This document shows positions 10,301 to 19,540 of a stretch of DNA of 55,142 bases, piece after piece. The notes under the pieces were generated by a model. It saw only the letters and a list, made by a program, of their open reading frames with translations. It made no database searches and had not been told where the DNA came from. Each line of letters starts with the position of its first letter. The stretch's first letter is position 1. Origin of the DNA: Ectocarpus siliculosus (lineage: Eukaryota > Sar > Phaeophyceae > Ectocarpales > Ectocarpaceae); the NCBI GenBank assembly GCA_000310025.1, contig FN649734.1, forward strand, positions 1,329,636-1,384,777, given 5' to 3'. A program made the position numbers and the translations under genes.

Positions 10301-11471
10301 TTTATGGTTGTTGGCGATTAGTTGCTTGTTTGGGCAGTTAGAGACTTGATGACTTGGTTTTTGCCCGGTTTGATTGGTTAAAACGCTGCTGTGCTGATCA
10401 AAATGCCCATGTCGCAGAATCGGCGAAACAACGGTTTTTCCCGCATATTTTTGAGTCTCACGACAACAACAAGCCAAGCACGCCCCGTTACATGTAGTAT
10501 CCCTTCCGCCCTCTGTCCCTGTTTGCCTTTCTTTCATCGTCCTCGTACCCTCAGTCGTTCCAGTTCCTTGTCGACACATGGGAGTTTCACAGCTCGGTTG
10601 AGGCCGCCCATAATATTGGCCAGGGAAATGACTACTACGAGGAATTTATGGCCATCGTCAACGAATACATCAGGGACAACTCCAACTCCGAAATCAATAT
10701 AGACAGCCGCACGAAGAAAAAAATTCTGGGATTTGAGGAGCGCTCGTCGTTTGATTCCCTTGGCATGGTAAGAGAGGGAGCGAAAGAGTAAACCATTGCT
10801 TGCATAACTTCGACGGGCATGAAATGAGTGCTTCGAAGTGTGCTTCCTAGTGAACCCGTAGACCTCACCACGTGCGCTACATTGTAACGAGGTGCTTTCT
10901 TTTTGGACCGATTTTATGGTGTGGTGTATCCGAGTGGCTACACTTTCACAAATGACGTCGTCTCAAGACCTACAGTATGTCAGTTCGAATCTCTCCGTCC
11001 CCAATTCTTTTTCAGAGAAATCTGTGCGTGGTTACCGCTTTTTCCTTGACAAAAAGCTGAATCCTGGATGAACTAAGAGTCTGTTCCAGATAATGGACGG
11101 TCCTGAACACGTATTATCCAGGTTTCGATGCGGAAGGGAGTCTAGGAGGCAAGTTCTCCCACTCGGTAACTAGTTGTTACACCGTGTGGCTGAGTGGTCA
11201 AACCTTCACACCGGAGAGACTAATCAACGTGGCCGCGACATGCCAGGAGACACCGAAAAAATGCCCAATACTCTCATGAGCAGCAACAATCCACAATATT
11301 AAACGTTCCGCACTATTCTCCCTCTTGGGTCGGCAGGAGAACCGCAGCGGACTCTTCCTCCAAGCTCAGAGGGAGATCGCCATGATGTTGGCGGACAACT
11401 TGCTCAGCAAATTCAAGGCAACCCACGAGTACAAAGAAGTTGCAGACGAGTTACTTTTTGAGACAAAGTGA
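1178..11471 (+). CDS. Seven-transmembrane protein with C-terminal RGS domain (multi-exon model)
   Basis: Likely a membrane receptor-like regulator that speeds GTP hydrolysis by G-alpha. Modelled exons: 1178-1305 (ATG, TM1 with WTIDVILLVLMTLYAFY), 7799-8048 (TM3-TM4, YDPQKRKAWGSLVNEK), 8285-8439 (TM5 and start of TM6), 8912-9008 (TM7), 9966-10245 (cytosolic linker and RGS start, AFGEFCRKGLCSE), 10555-10767 (RGS core, FLVDTWEFHSSVEAAHNI), 11337-11471 (RGS end, LLSKFKATHEYKEV, TGA stop). From 8285 onward all phases join cleanly with GT-AG borders. An exon for TM2 is needed between 1305 and 7799 and was not found, so the link to the first exon is uncertain. Exon 7799 has a strong donor at 8045, but only a donor four bases later (8049) keeps frame with the next exon. 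Known family: 7TM-RGS proteins as in plants and stramenopiles. The RGS call is firm; the N-terminal part is less so. Confidence 0.72.
1777..1811 (-). repeat. tRNA-like SINE head, first copy
   Basis: Read on the minus strand the segment is GGTCAGCCGGTTAGCGCGG followed by GTGCTAATAATC. It resembles a tRNA D arm (A box) and an Ile-like anticodon loop. Near-identical text occurs twice at about 17804 and 18329 on the plus strand. No matching acceptor or T stem is present, so it is not a functional tRNA. Confidence 0.4.
1925..1996. repeat. (TACA)n microsatellite
   Basis: Nearly pure tetranucleotide repeat with a few CACA interruptions. A shorter TACA run lies at about 5452-5481. Confidence 0.95.
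2218..2625. repeat. Tandem array, about 105-bp unit, roughly four copies
   Basis: Repeating blocks share the order CGATCGCACCCACC, AAGACACGCCTACGA, GAACTCTCACGCTTCTGACGC, AACAAAGGACAT, CACACCAAGCTCGACACC. Copies start near 2227, 2335, 2423 and 2528 and are diverged. The array lies just past the 3' end of the Helitron helicase remnant, which is read on the minus strand, so it may be part of that element's 3' region. Confidence 0.7.
2650..3475 (-). mobile_element. Helitron/Pif1-like helicase remnant (C-terminal part, frameshifted)
   Basis: The minus strand encodes the end of an SF1 Pif1/Helitron helicase: a block with VPPHALDLKLNCMVMITRNL, then YALTINKSQGQTLSKIGLDL (helicase motif V region), then YVALSRAQ (motif VI). 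Motifs V and VI lie in different frames, with a shift near 3015. A further shift near 3440 separates the upstream INAHVLDILP block. The Walker A/B core, the Rep nuclease and the N-terminus are absent, so this is a truncated dead copy. It sits within the proposed first intron of the 7TM-RGS gene, in antisense. A host PIF1 gene is less likely, given the decay and flanking repeats. Confidence 0.82.
3545..4400 (-). pseudogene. Unknown minus-strand gene fragments, two exon-like blocks
   Basis: Block one (about 4398 down to 4105) starts MASRNIFASTPPSTKRK and continues with KCALCPSANVTR. After a frame change near 4262 it reads LSAPSPCTTCLSDIKPGVL, ending at a possible donor GTGCGT. Block two (about 3725-3614) reads CFGLKIKLSRDGKQAFRFI then EKVEAEDARIG before a donor-like GTGAGG. 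The paired cysteines (CxxC) suggest zinc binding in block one, but no family is recognised. The frame change and the absence of a clean join point to a pseudogene or a gene with unresolved introns. Confidence 0.3.
4535..4943. repeat. Tandem duplication, 204-bp unit, two copies
   Basis: Units 4535-4738 and 4739-4943 both start GATTCCGGAAAAAGATTCC and end AGAGAGGGAGAAG. They are almost identical, differing mainly by a few bases in the AT-rich and CACACGTACGTG parts. Purine-rich GAGA sequence follows to about 5150. The high identity suggests a recent duplication. Confidence 0.9.
5000..7790. other. Intronic or intergenic stretch without a recognised gene
   Basis: Contains a GA-rich tract (about 5095-5145), a (TACA)n run near 5452-5481, CTR repeats and many short overlapping open frames that resemble no family. 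The missing TM2 exon of the 7TM-RGS gene would be expected between 1306 and 7798, but no hydrophobic segment with suitable splice sites and phase was seen. Confidence 0.4.
9118..9745 (+). repeat. Long repeat arm 1 (inside RGS intron), inverted relative to 13545-14235
   Basis: Begins with two about 64-bp tandem units (GTTTGCCATCGGGGTTGGG, TTCGTCGCTTGGCAACGACG, TTGTAAAACAAGCC). Homopolymer T tracts, a single-copy body and the end block GGGATGCGAGGTCAATGGTC to GAGTACACCCCCC follow. The reverse complement is found almost base for base at 13545-14235. It lies in the intron between exons 8912-9008 and 9966-10245. Confidence 0.9.
10919..11245 (+). repeat. Two tRNA-Ser-like SINE fragments in the last RGS intron
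   Basis: At about 10919-10995 an A-box-like TATCCGAGTGGCTACAC is followed about 50 bases later by a B-box-like AGTTCGAATCT. At about 11177-11245 the phrase GTGTGGCTGAGTGGTCAAAC recurs. Neither folds into a full cloverleaf: the bases flanking the B box cannot form a T stem. They look like tRNA-derived retroposon heads rather than tRNA genes. Confidence 0.45.
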
Positions 11472-12110
11472 GCTTTCTATCGGGGGGGAAGCATGAACTT
11501 GCGTTGAAGCCTGCACTATGCAAAGACAGCGAATGCCCTCTGCCAGCGTGTAATTTTGCGCGCACACACTGGTAGAACGCGGAACAGCTGCCAAAGTATA
11601 GTAGCAGGGAACCTAGAGCCAGTCAATGAAAAACGGGACAAACCGATCCACCGAAAGGCCAAGACTATGTCGGTTTCCCCAACAAAGTCGGCGGGTGGTG
11701 TTGTCGATATTTTGCATAGGTTTGTTGAAGTAATGGCAAAAGGGGGATAGCATCAGAAGGAGTCAAACGTGCCGACGACATGTACGTCATTGCTGGCGTT
11801 GCTGCGATCATGGCCGTATGGTATCGCGAAAGCAGACAAAGGAGGCGAGACAACCTATCTATTCTAGCGCGTATTGTAGAGGAGGGGTGGTACAAGGGTG
11901 CAGAGCAAGCATACAACACCGTTGACGCGCGAAGTTGAGCACATGAGGTCGGAACAAATAGGCTGAGATCGGCACGAAAGCACGCAACGAAGAACCTGTT
12001 GTAGACAAACAGGAACGTACAATAGCTGGTTGCTTACAAGGCAGGGCAGATCCGGGATGGGCACAACAGCGATCGATTCGCCCCCGGAGGTACAGTCTGG
12101 GATTAACGCC
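11472..12110. other. 3' flank of the RGS gene, no gene recognised
   Basis: Holds the presumed 3' untranslated region of the 7TM-RGS gene and short open frames only. No canonical AATAAA signal was seen close to the stop. Confidence 0.4.
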
Positions 12111-12119
12111 AGGAACTAG

Positions 12120-12700
12120 AGGGGACCAAACACATTGGTCTACTGGAGGGGGGGAAGTGGAAGAAGAGCGCCTTGGATCCGGAGGTGTGGTTTAGCAAGG
12201 TTGAAGACGGGGTGGCATGGTTGATGAGGAAATGGCACTCCCGGGAGAAAGCAGCGTCAGCGATCCGCCAGCTCATGAGAGCGGCGACGGCGGCCGTGGA
12301 GGCGGCGGAGAGCGCGGCCCCTGTGGGACCGAAGTGAAGGAGAACCGGGAGCGCCCGAGGGGCAGGGAAAAAAAACAAACCCGCAACCGCTGCGGGAGCG
12401 ACCGAGGCGGCCGAAGCCGCGGTGGTCGCGCAGCACGTCCCCGACTGATTGATTCGCTGTTCTGTTCTCTTACTGTGGCCCCCTTCGCTTTCCTCTCTGT
12501 CCTGTTTTGTTTTTTCTCTGGTCTGATTTTGCTCTGTCGACTATCTTGTGCCTTTGTACCTTGTTTTCTTCGTTCCCGGCCCTGTTGCTCCGTATATGTT
12601 TGGCCGCCTGGTTCATGTAGGTTTTGCTACCCCTCCCTCATCCGTACTGCTGCACTCCTGGAAGTACATCCAGGAAGGTGGTATGGAATAGGGGGGTGCC
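12120..12700 (+). mobile_element. LINE 3'-end fragment, same family as the 19.8-22.5 kb element
   Basis: The text from about 12150 to 12235 (GGAAGTGGAAGAAGAGCGCC, TGGATCCGGAGGTGTGG, GACGGGGTGGCATGGTTGATGAGG) aligns with the tail of the minus-strand LINE at about 20000-20080 read in reverse. After its stop a T-rich 3' untranslated region follows, ending with a short hairpin-like GGAAGTACATCCAGG. Only the 3' tail is present, as expected of 5'-truncated LINE insertions. Confidence 0.65.
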
Positions 12701-12799
12701 TGGTCGGCGAGAACCGGACACGGAGTCTTAAGGCATTGTAGGCGGGCGTGGGAAGCCTTCGGCTTGTCGTTTTTTTGTTTGTTATTTGTTTCTACTTTT

Positions 12800-13155
12800 T
12801 CTTTGGGAAATAGACAAAAGTGGGTGTACCCACCTACCTGCTTTGGGGACAAAAGTGGGTGTAGAGGAAGCATCGTCGCGAAAGGTCCGCCCACGAACCC
12901 AAAACCGCTCGAAACACGATTCTGACACGTGGCCCACGCGCCCACGCGCTGTGGCGAGCGCCGACAACAACTTTTTCGACTTTCTCTGCACGTTTCAGCC
13001 CCGAACACCACCACGGAAAGCGATACCTCAATAGAGCACCCACTTCTGTCCACTCCGCTCTACTCTGTTTATCATACTCCAGCTTTTGTCTTGGACACGT
13101 CAAGATCGGACAAAAGTGGGTGTGATTCGCACACAAGTGGGTGCAGCCCCGGTGG
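12800..13155. repeat. Cluster of GACAAAAGTGGGTGT motifs, direct and inverted
   Basis: Copies at about 12814, 12849 and 13108, a weaker ACAAGTGGGTGC near 13131, and an inverted CACCCACTTCTGTCC near 13037. The spacing is uneven. Such subterminal motif clusters are seen in some DNA transposons and MITEs, but no flanking terminal inverted repeat or target duplication was found. Confidence 0.55.
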
Positions 13156-13305
13156 TTTGTGTGGTTGATGTACTCTCCTTTCATAAAAACCTTATTTTTC
13201 TCCCACTCCCGGAGAAGATGCTCAACACAGAGCCGTCCGACCTGTCTAATGCCAACATCAGAGCAGACCCCGTGTCCCTGACACCCGCTCCAGACAAGAC
13301 TTGCA

Positions 13306-13641
13306 TTATATACCCAGATTACCCCCACAAGCGGCATGGTTCCTGCCGGCCAGTGCACCCCCACACCCATGGATACCGTAGGTGAATTGCAGTAGAGCGC
13401 GCACCGATTCAATCTGGTTGCAAAACGACGCGACGTCCAGCGGTGTGCACACCTCATACCCGCCGACTACCCCAACCCGGACGCCGAGGAGAGGGTCCGC
13501 CCCGGCGCGCAGCAGCTGCTTGATATTTTGAGTTCTCCCAAACCTCGCCGCGGTATGCAGGGGGGGGGTGTACTCATAGTCGTGCATGCCGTAGTCGTTT
13601 GACCATTGACCTCGCATCCCTACAAAGCCGGGACGGAGCAC
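13306..13641 (-). CDS. Ankyrin-repeat exon fragment
   Basis: A 111-residue open frame contains one good ankyrin helix pair (TPPLHTAARFGRTQNIKQLL then RAGADPLLG) and a second, CTPLDVASFCNQIESVRALL. Ankyrin repeats mediate protein-protein contacts; the partner here is unknown. Upstream, toward higher coordinates, it passes into the repeat arm at 13545-14235, which encodes the leader MRGQWSNDYGMHDYEYT. The fragment has no obvious start or downstream exons. It may be an exon of a larger gene family member or a pseudogene. The final residues past VRALLQ are probably intron (GTATCC follows at about 13380). Confidence 0.6.
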   Translation of the reverse strand: MLRPGFVGMRGQWSNDYGMHDYEYTPPLHTAARFGRTQNIKQLLRAGADPLLGVRVGVVGGYEVCTPLDVASFCNQIESVRALLQFTYGIHGCGGALAGRNHAACGGNLGI

Positions 13642-14235
13642 GCCGGGTTCTCACCGGACCAGGCTCTCACATCACCAAGCGCGAAGCGCCGTGAGGTATT
13701 TGGCGAGTCGCATGAAGGGTGAGCTGCATCCTGCTAAGGGTGTTCGGCATCTTGTGCTTACTTCCTTGCGTACGGATGACAGCTACGTATGACTTAATTT
13801 ATTTTCTGGTGCTTTCACTTCCAGAGACAGTTGTAAGCGCTGTGTAACTGCCTCGAGGAAGCTTGACCATTTTAACACAACGTGGTGCGATCATCCCCCG
13901 TTGCGCGGAGTGAGGTTTCTCGACCCCGCACAACATGATCTACTCGACCACCATTATGGTTACCGCCAAAAAAAAAACCGAGGTAAAAAAAAAAAACGGT
14001 AACCTGGTTGCCGAGTTCACGAAGTGAATTGGCTTGTTTTACAACGTCGTTGCCAAGCGACGAAAACCCAATCCCGATGGCAAACACCGAGTGGGGGGCT
14101 TGTTTTACAACATCGTTGCCAAGCGACGAAAACCCAAACCCCGATGGCAAACACCCGGGGGGGGGGGCGGCTTGTTTTACAACGTCGTTGCCAAGCGACG
14201 AAAACCCAACCCCGATGGCAAACACCGGGGGGGCA
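13545..14235 (-). repeat. Long repeat arm 2, with three about 64-bp tandem units
   Basis: Reverse complement of 9118-9745, including the T-tract pair and the body. It carries three rather than two copies of the GGCAACGACGTTGTAAAAC unit (about 14035-14230). It directly precedes the ankyrin frame on the minus strand, so the repeat may derive from the 5' part of an ankyrin gene. Confidence 0.9.
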
Positions 14236-14941
14236 TAAAATCGGTCCGGGCAGCGTTGACGTCTGCTCCCATACTGACCAAAAACATCATTGTGTCCGTG
14301 CCTACATATGCCGCGCTCAATATCAGTGCCGAATGGCCGTTGTCGTTCGCTTTGTCGATACTGGATTATGGCGCGTGCATGGAGCGAAAACGGTTACAAT
14401 TCCACTACGAAAAGGTCGACCAATCATTGGAGCCCGGCGCGGTGCGGTGATTGGTCGGTCCCCTGCGTGACGCGTTAACTCAACCAAATGTATCCCGTTT
14501 ACTTTTGACTGCTGTCACGAGCCTCACATTGGTCACAACCTTCGAGGTCCGCACATGGCCATCATGGAAAGCGTCGTCGTGGACCCGTCATCTGGAGATG
14601 TCGGAGTGTCGAGCATGCTACTGTGAGTTTCTCCATCGCTGTCAAATAGTCTAAATGCGAGAGGAACCAGTCAGTAGACCCATTCCTTTTTCAGAGAGTA
14701 AGGACTTCCGCTGAACAGGTAATGGTCGGGGTGGGGCGCCAAAGCGTGCCCAGATTCGAGTGTTTACATTTGCACGGGGCTGGCTCTGGTCTGTGTTGGG
14801 GTACTGAGTTGGGTAATGGGTGTGCCTGATGGATGCGTGCGTACTTTCTACGCGGTGTCGAAAAAGTTGCGGTGGGTTGTTACTGTACGCCGTTGCGACA
14901 ATCTTTATTGTTTAATTTCTCGGCAGCAAGCGGATTCAAAC

Positions 14942-17540
14942 GCATCCACACACACACACACCACAGCGGCAGCTTCTGCCGTCAATACAAGGGAGGGATT
15001 GCCAACATCTTCGAAGCAGTAAACCAGTTCGGAGGTGGTGTTCCAGGAGGAGTTGAGATAGTGGCTTCCACAGCAGCCCTCGGCCACCAGCAAGGGAGCA
15101 CCATTCTCTCCTTTGATGGGAAAAATGCTTACAACAGCATGCATGCGCAGATCTTCCATATTGCCAGCAGTGGCCACTCATACGCCACACTTGGTGAAGT
15201 ACTTCGGGAACATCTACGCTCGAACCAAGGCGAAACTTCTGTTCAAAATGGAAGATGGTTCGATCGAGGTTGTTCTTTCACAGCGCGGAGTTCAACAAGG
15301 CTGTAATTTGGGAGGGTTCGGCTTCTTCTGTGTAGGACTCCTTGATTGATATCATGAAAGAGTTCAACAACAAGCCACCAGTGCCAGGAGTCAAACTCAT
15401 CGGATACGTCGACGACCTCCAAGCGCATCTTCCACCAGGTTTGGCTAAGAACATGCAGGCCATATCCACTGTAACGAATTGGATTCAGGAACGTCTCTCC
15501 CAAAAAGGGATTGAGCTCAGTCTCCCGAAATCCAAAGTGCTTTTCCCGGAAGGTCTTTGCATGTCCTCTTTGACAAACGACGAACAGCAACAATTGACGA
15601 AATTGGTCTGTCAGTTGCTGAAGGTGGCATGCCAGTAGTCGGGATCACAGTAGGGACAGAAGAGTTCCAGAGGAACTTCGTTTCCAAGTTCGCCCGTGGT
15701 GACCCGGCGGAATTGACACTCCGCCTAGTAACGCTTGACGACCCTCAAGCCAGCTATCAACTGCTGCGTTTATCTGGTGTGCCACGTTTGTTCCATCTGC
15801 TGAGGACGATTGCACCGTCTATCACTATCTCTGCCGCAAGAAAACATGACAACATGATGATGTGGGCAATGAGTAAGATCGTCCTCGGCAAGATGACCAA
15901 CAGCATGAGCATACCAACGGACAAAGAAGTACGGGCAGACCCAACGAAGAGCGAGGAGGTGGATTTCTTCAAAGTGACAGCTCGGGCACAGTTGCACCTA
16001 CTCATGCGTGAAGGAGGACTAGGAACCACGAGCAATATTCTCATTCGAGAATCGGCTTTTGTGGCAGGGCAAGCACTGGTGTTCTCCAAGTCAGTGCAAG
16101 CATCGACAGGATACACAGTTGAGCAATGTCTGCCCCGGCTTGCCCAGCTACCGACAGGATTGGCTCTGATTGACTCGCTCAAGAAGCTAGAGGAGATCAT
16201 CACCAAAGACAAGCTTGAAAAAGATGTTGGGCAGTCATGGGCTAAACTTGCCACAAGTGATGATTTAACCCCCGCCCTCAAAGGAGTTTACCTGTTGGAA
16301 GCAGGGAAGGCGGGAAAACCCAGTGAAGATGGAAACCCTGACGTGGAATATCAACCACCGTCTACCTACAGCCGAAATGAATTTGGTCAACACTACCAAG
16401 TCTTTGGAGCCCAAGCTCTCCTTTCGAAACCTTTTCATGCAGCAGTGCGTCATATGGTGGAGACAGACTTGCAGAAGGTAGCAGGCGAGGAAACGTCAAA
16501 GAAGAGAGCATTGATCCGCTTGGAAGAAGCGAAAAGCAAGGGAGTTTAGTCGTGGTTGACAACGCAAGGGTTGTCAGCACATGAAAGAATGATGCCTGAT
16601 CTAAATCGGGAGTCAATCGGTCGTGTACTGGGGAGTCACGATCGAGCAGACTGCAACACAGGCAAACTTTGTGATGCAGGTGCATTGTTGCCATGCAAGG
16701 ACCGCTTGAGCCGAGCCCACTCCCTCGTCAGCACCAAGACCGGCGCCTCAACCTTCCTCCACAACAAGATGGTTCGAGTAGTCCTCAAGACACTGCGCGA
16801 GTGCCATATGCCCATCGCCGTTGAGGATTCCTCCCCTTTTACCACAGGCACTGGTAGGGGAAAGGGGCTATACAAGATGGATTTGGTAATCCCCCCAGGA
16901 TTACACGCAGGAGAGAAGGAAGAGGAACTCTGCACCAAGTCTATTCTAATAGACGTAACAATCGTCAACGCATCCGCAGGTCGAAGCATCGATAGTCGAT
17001 CCTAAAGCCAGGATCCGCCCTCGAAGATCGAACTGCAAGTAAGGCAAATCACTATGCGGGAACTTTCAACCCGTCTAGATCTACCCTCCTTACCTGCTTT
17101 TTCAACGAATGGTGGTCTTGGCAAAGTCACCAATCGACTCATCGTTGCTATCGACAACCACTTGGCGCACGAAGCTTTTTGCCGGGGGAGTTTCGACGAC
17201 GAAAGAGCCTTAGTTCGCCTGAAAGCTTTTCATACTAACAGGATTCGGAGACGGTTTAGCTTCGAGCTAGCTCGTTTTCTGTCGATGCGAACTCGCGATG
17301 TGTTCAAACGTCATGGGCTACTGATCGACCAACTTCCGCCAAGACCAATCGGTTGGGATCTCTGCGACAACGATAGTAACGGGGGTAATTCTTTTGGGAG
17401 TGACGGAGACGAAGGAAAGGGAAAGGGAAGAAAGGAAGACGAAAATGACGATGGAGGAGGAAAACATGGAGGAGTGGAAGAGATCAAAGGGTTTGAGCCA
17501 GATGACCTAACCCAAAGCAAAAAACGTAGGGCAAAATAAC
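14942..17540 (+). mobile_element. Non-LTR retrotransposon (LINE) with YVDD reverse transcriptase and probable restriction-like endonuclease
   Basis: Starts abruptly after an (AC)n tract, so it is 5'-truncated. RT blocks lie in successive frames: motif A FDGKNAYNSM (about 15110), motif B QRGVQQGCNLGG (about 15285), motif C GYVDDLQ (about 15402). A thumb-like region follows, with LLRLSGVPRLFHLLRTI. After a stop at 16549 a C-terminal block carries DRADCNTGKLCDAGALLPC, a histidine, and YKMDLVIPP ... ILIDVTIVNA, an arrangement like restriction-like endonucleases of R2/NeSL-type LINEs. A final helical region ends near 17330 with HGLLIDQLPPRP. At least four frame changes and one stop make it inactive. 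Assignment to the endonuclease class is inference from motif order. Confidence 0.8.
15557..16549 (+). pseudogene. Longest surviving frame of the LINE polyprotein (RT thumb and connector)
   Basis: A 330-residue open frame covering the region after the YVDD motif: ASYQLLRLSGVPRLFHLLRT, ARKHDNMMMWAMSKI, LHLLMREGGLGTTSNILIRE and a closing basic helix before TAG. It is the best preserved part of the element. The preceding RT motifs lie in other frames, so no complete protein can be made. Confidence 0.75.
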
Positions 17541-18375
17541 TGCCCAGAGATTCTTGTCAAGATGAGGATCAGAATGATGGTAGCGAAAACAAGAAGGATA
17601 ACGGTGAAAGTACTCCTAAACGAACTAGAGTACAAGGTAATAGCCTTGGTAGACGCGCCCAGTTTTCTTCTGTTGCTGCTGTTTCTGTCTTTGATCCGAA
17701 GGGTAGTTTAGCCTCCCCCATGCTGCCCCCTCACGGGGTCGCAGTTCATGGCAGATAGAAGTGTTTTCTGTTTTCAACCGCACTAAGACTGACGTCTTTT
17801 CACTGGTCAGCCGGTTAGCGCGGTCGATGCTAATAATAAAGACACACACAAACCAGGGCCAATCAGTTGGGATCTCTGCGACAACGATAGTAACGAGGGT
17901 AATTCTTTTAGGAGTGACGGAGACGAAGGAAATGGAAAGGGGAGAAAGGAGGACGAAGACGACGATGGAGGAGGAAAACATGGAGGAGTGGAAGAGAGCA
18001 AAGGGTTTGAGCAGGGTTTGAGCCAAATTACCTTCCCCAAAACAAAAAACGTAGGGCAAAATAACTGCCCAGAGATTCTTGTCAAGATGAGGATCAGAAT
18101 GATGGTAGCGAAAACAAGGAGGATAATAGTGAAAGTACTCCTAAACGAACTAGAGTACAAGGTAATAGCCTTGGTAGACGCGTCCAGTTTTCTTCTGTTG
18201 CTGCTGTTTCTGTCTTTGATCCGAAGGATAGTTTAGCCTCCCTCATGCTGCCCCCTCACGGGATCCCAGTTCATGGCAGATAGAAGTGTTTTGTGTTTTC
18301 AACCGCACTAAGACTGACGTCTTTTCAATGGTCAGCCGGTTAGCGCGGTCGATGCTAAAAATAAAAAAACACACA
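17352..18375 (+). repeat. Tandem duplication of LINE tail, about 520-bp unit
   Basis: Unit one (from about 17352) and unit two (from about 17866) share GGGATCTCTGCGACAACGAT, the acidic GGAGACGAAGGAAA region, TTCTTCTGTTGCTGCTG and TTTTCAACCGCACTAAGACT, then TGGTCAGCCGGTTAGCGCGG. The offset is 514 to 525 bp because unit two has a short insert. Each unit ends in a tRNA-like segment followed by an A-rich (CA)n tail. Confidence 0.9.
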
Positions 18376-18389
18376 CACCACTTCCCACT

Positions 18390-18600
18390 TAATAATGGCG
18401 CAACCGGTCTCGCCCTCGACAACAGTGACACTACCAAGATTAGCCTCTACCAAACGTGCCGTAAGGACCATAGGCTCGAGAAGCAGTATGAGAGGTGCAC
18501 AGCATTGCTAGAGTTTCGGTACGTTGGTCACTGTCCAGGGGAAGTTCTCACCATTCCCGGGTCTCACTACCCTCCCCTGATACAGTCTCTACTCTAGCCT
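18390..18600 (+). CDS. Short unknown open frame after the LINE tail
   Basis: Continues the open frame from 18286 and contains LALDNSDTTKISLYQTCRKD and LEKQYERCTALLEFRYVGHC before stopping at 18597. No family is recognised. The composition looks more protein-like than the frames around it, so it could be a captured exon or a displaced LINE segment. Confidence 0.2.
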
Positions 18601-19444
18601 CTCCCCACTTACTCTTATTGCCCTTCCCGAGACCGGCTACCTTCCATTTCTCATCAAAAAAATCGTTTGGGATGCGAGCAATCCGCCAGATGACGATCCC
18701 TCCGATCGTTGGCGTCTCGCTAACAAAACGTTCCTTCGGGGCACGTCTACATCAGTGTGTCACCCGTAGATAGACTCAACAGTTTTGAGCAACTTTCCTA
18801 CGCTTAAATCCTATGGACCAAAATGGAAATCCACGGTCTTCGTGGCCAAAAGCAAACCGTCTCTCACATTCCCATGCCGTAAGAATTAGCGTTTGGGTCG
18901 AGTCCCAAGTTCCCCGTCAAGGTAATGAAGTTCCTGTAGAGAGGATGGCCGCACCACCACACGCCAGACGGATCATTGAAAGCAGTAGTCGGCACACGCT
19001 CGGTCGAAGGGTATGCAGGAATGCTGCAGATTGTGGATTGCTCGTATTTCGTGAGTGCTGTATGTACCCTATACACGCCGTACTCGTCGAAGAAATAAAC
19101 AGACCAGCAAAGAGGGTATCTACCACGGCTTATCGTATGTTTTCATTACCCAAAAATGTTATGGTCTGAGTTTTTGGGATGAAATAGTGACAGAAATGGA
19201 TCCGCATCATCCCTAATCCCCCCGAGACCCGAATTGCTGTTTCGGTTGTTGTTGTTTCTCACATTAGCTCTATAGTCCACAAAAATGGGGAGCCCGTGGT
19301 CGCAAAACCCGGCACATACGACGCCGCGGGGAAGCAAAACAAGAATAGAGTACAAACCACTCGGAAAAAGAAAACAAAACAATAGAAAGAAAAGAACAGC
19401 TACCGCACCGACCGGTCGAGAAAAGGAGCCCTAGGAAACTGATC

Positions 19445-19475
<31 letters not shown>

Positions 19476-19540
19476 AGAGGCAAAAATAAAAAGGGAAAAG
19501 GAGGACGCTCCCCACTCCCGCCAAAAAAAATCATAGAGTA
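18600..19540. other. No recognised gene
   Basis: Contains short open frames and an (AAAAC)n-like run near 19445-19475. It separates the plus-strand LINE from the 3' end of the minus-strand LINE. Confidence 0.4.

Noticed and set aside
10919-10995. A functional tRNA-Ser gene
   Set aside because: A and B boxes are present, but the T stem and acceptor stem do not pair.
9118-14235. A 5.1-kb DNA transposon with 600-bp terminal inverted repeats
   Set aside because: The interior holds host RGS exons in correct phase with exons outside the left arm, no transposase is seen, and no flanking target duplication was recognised.
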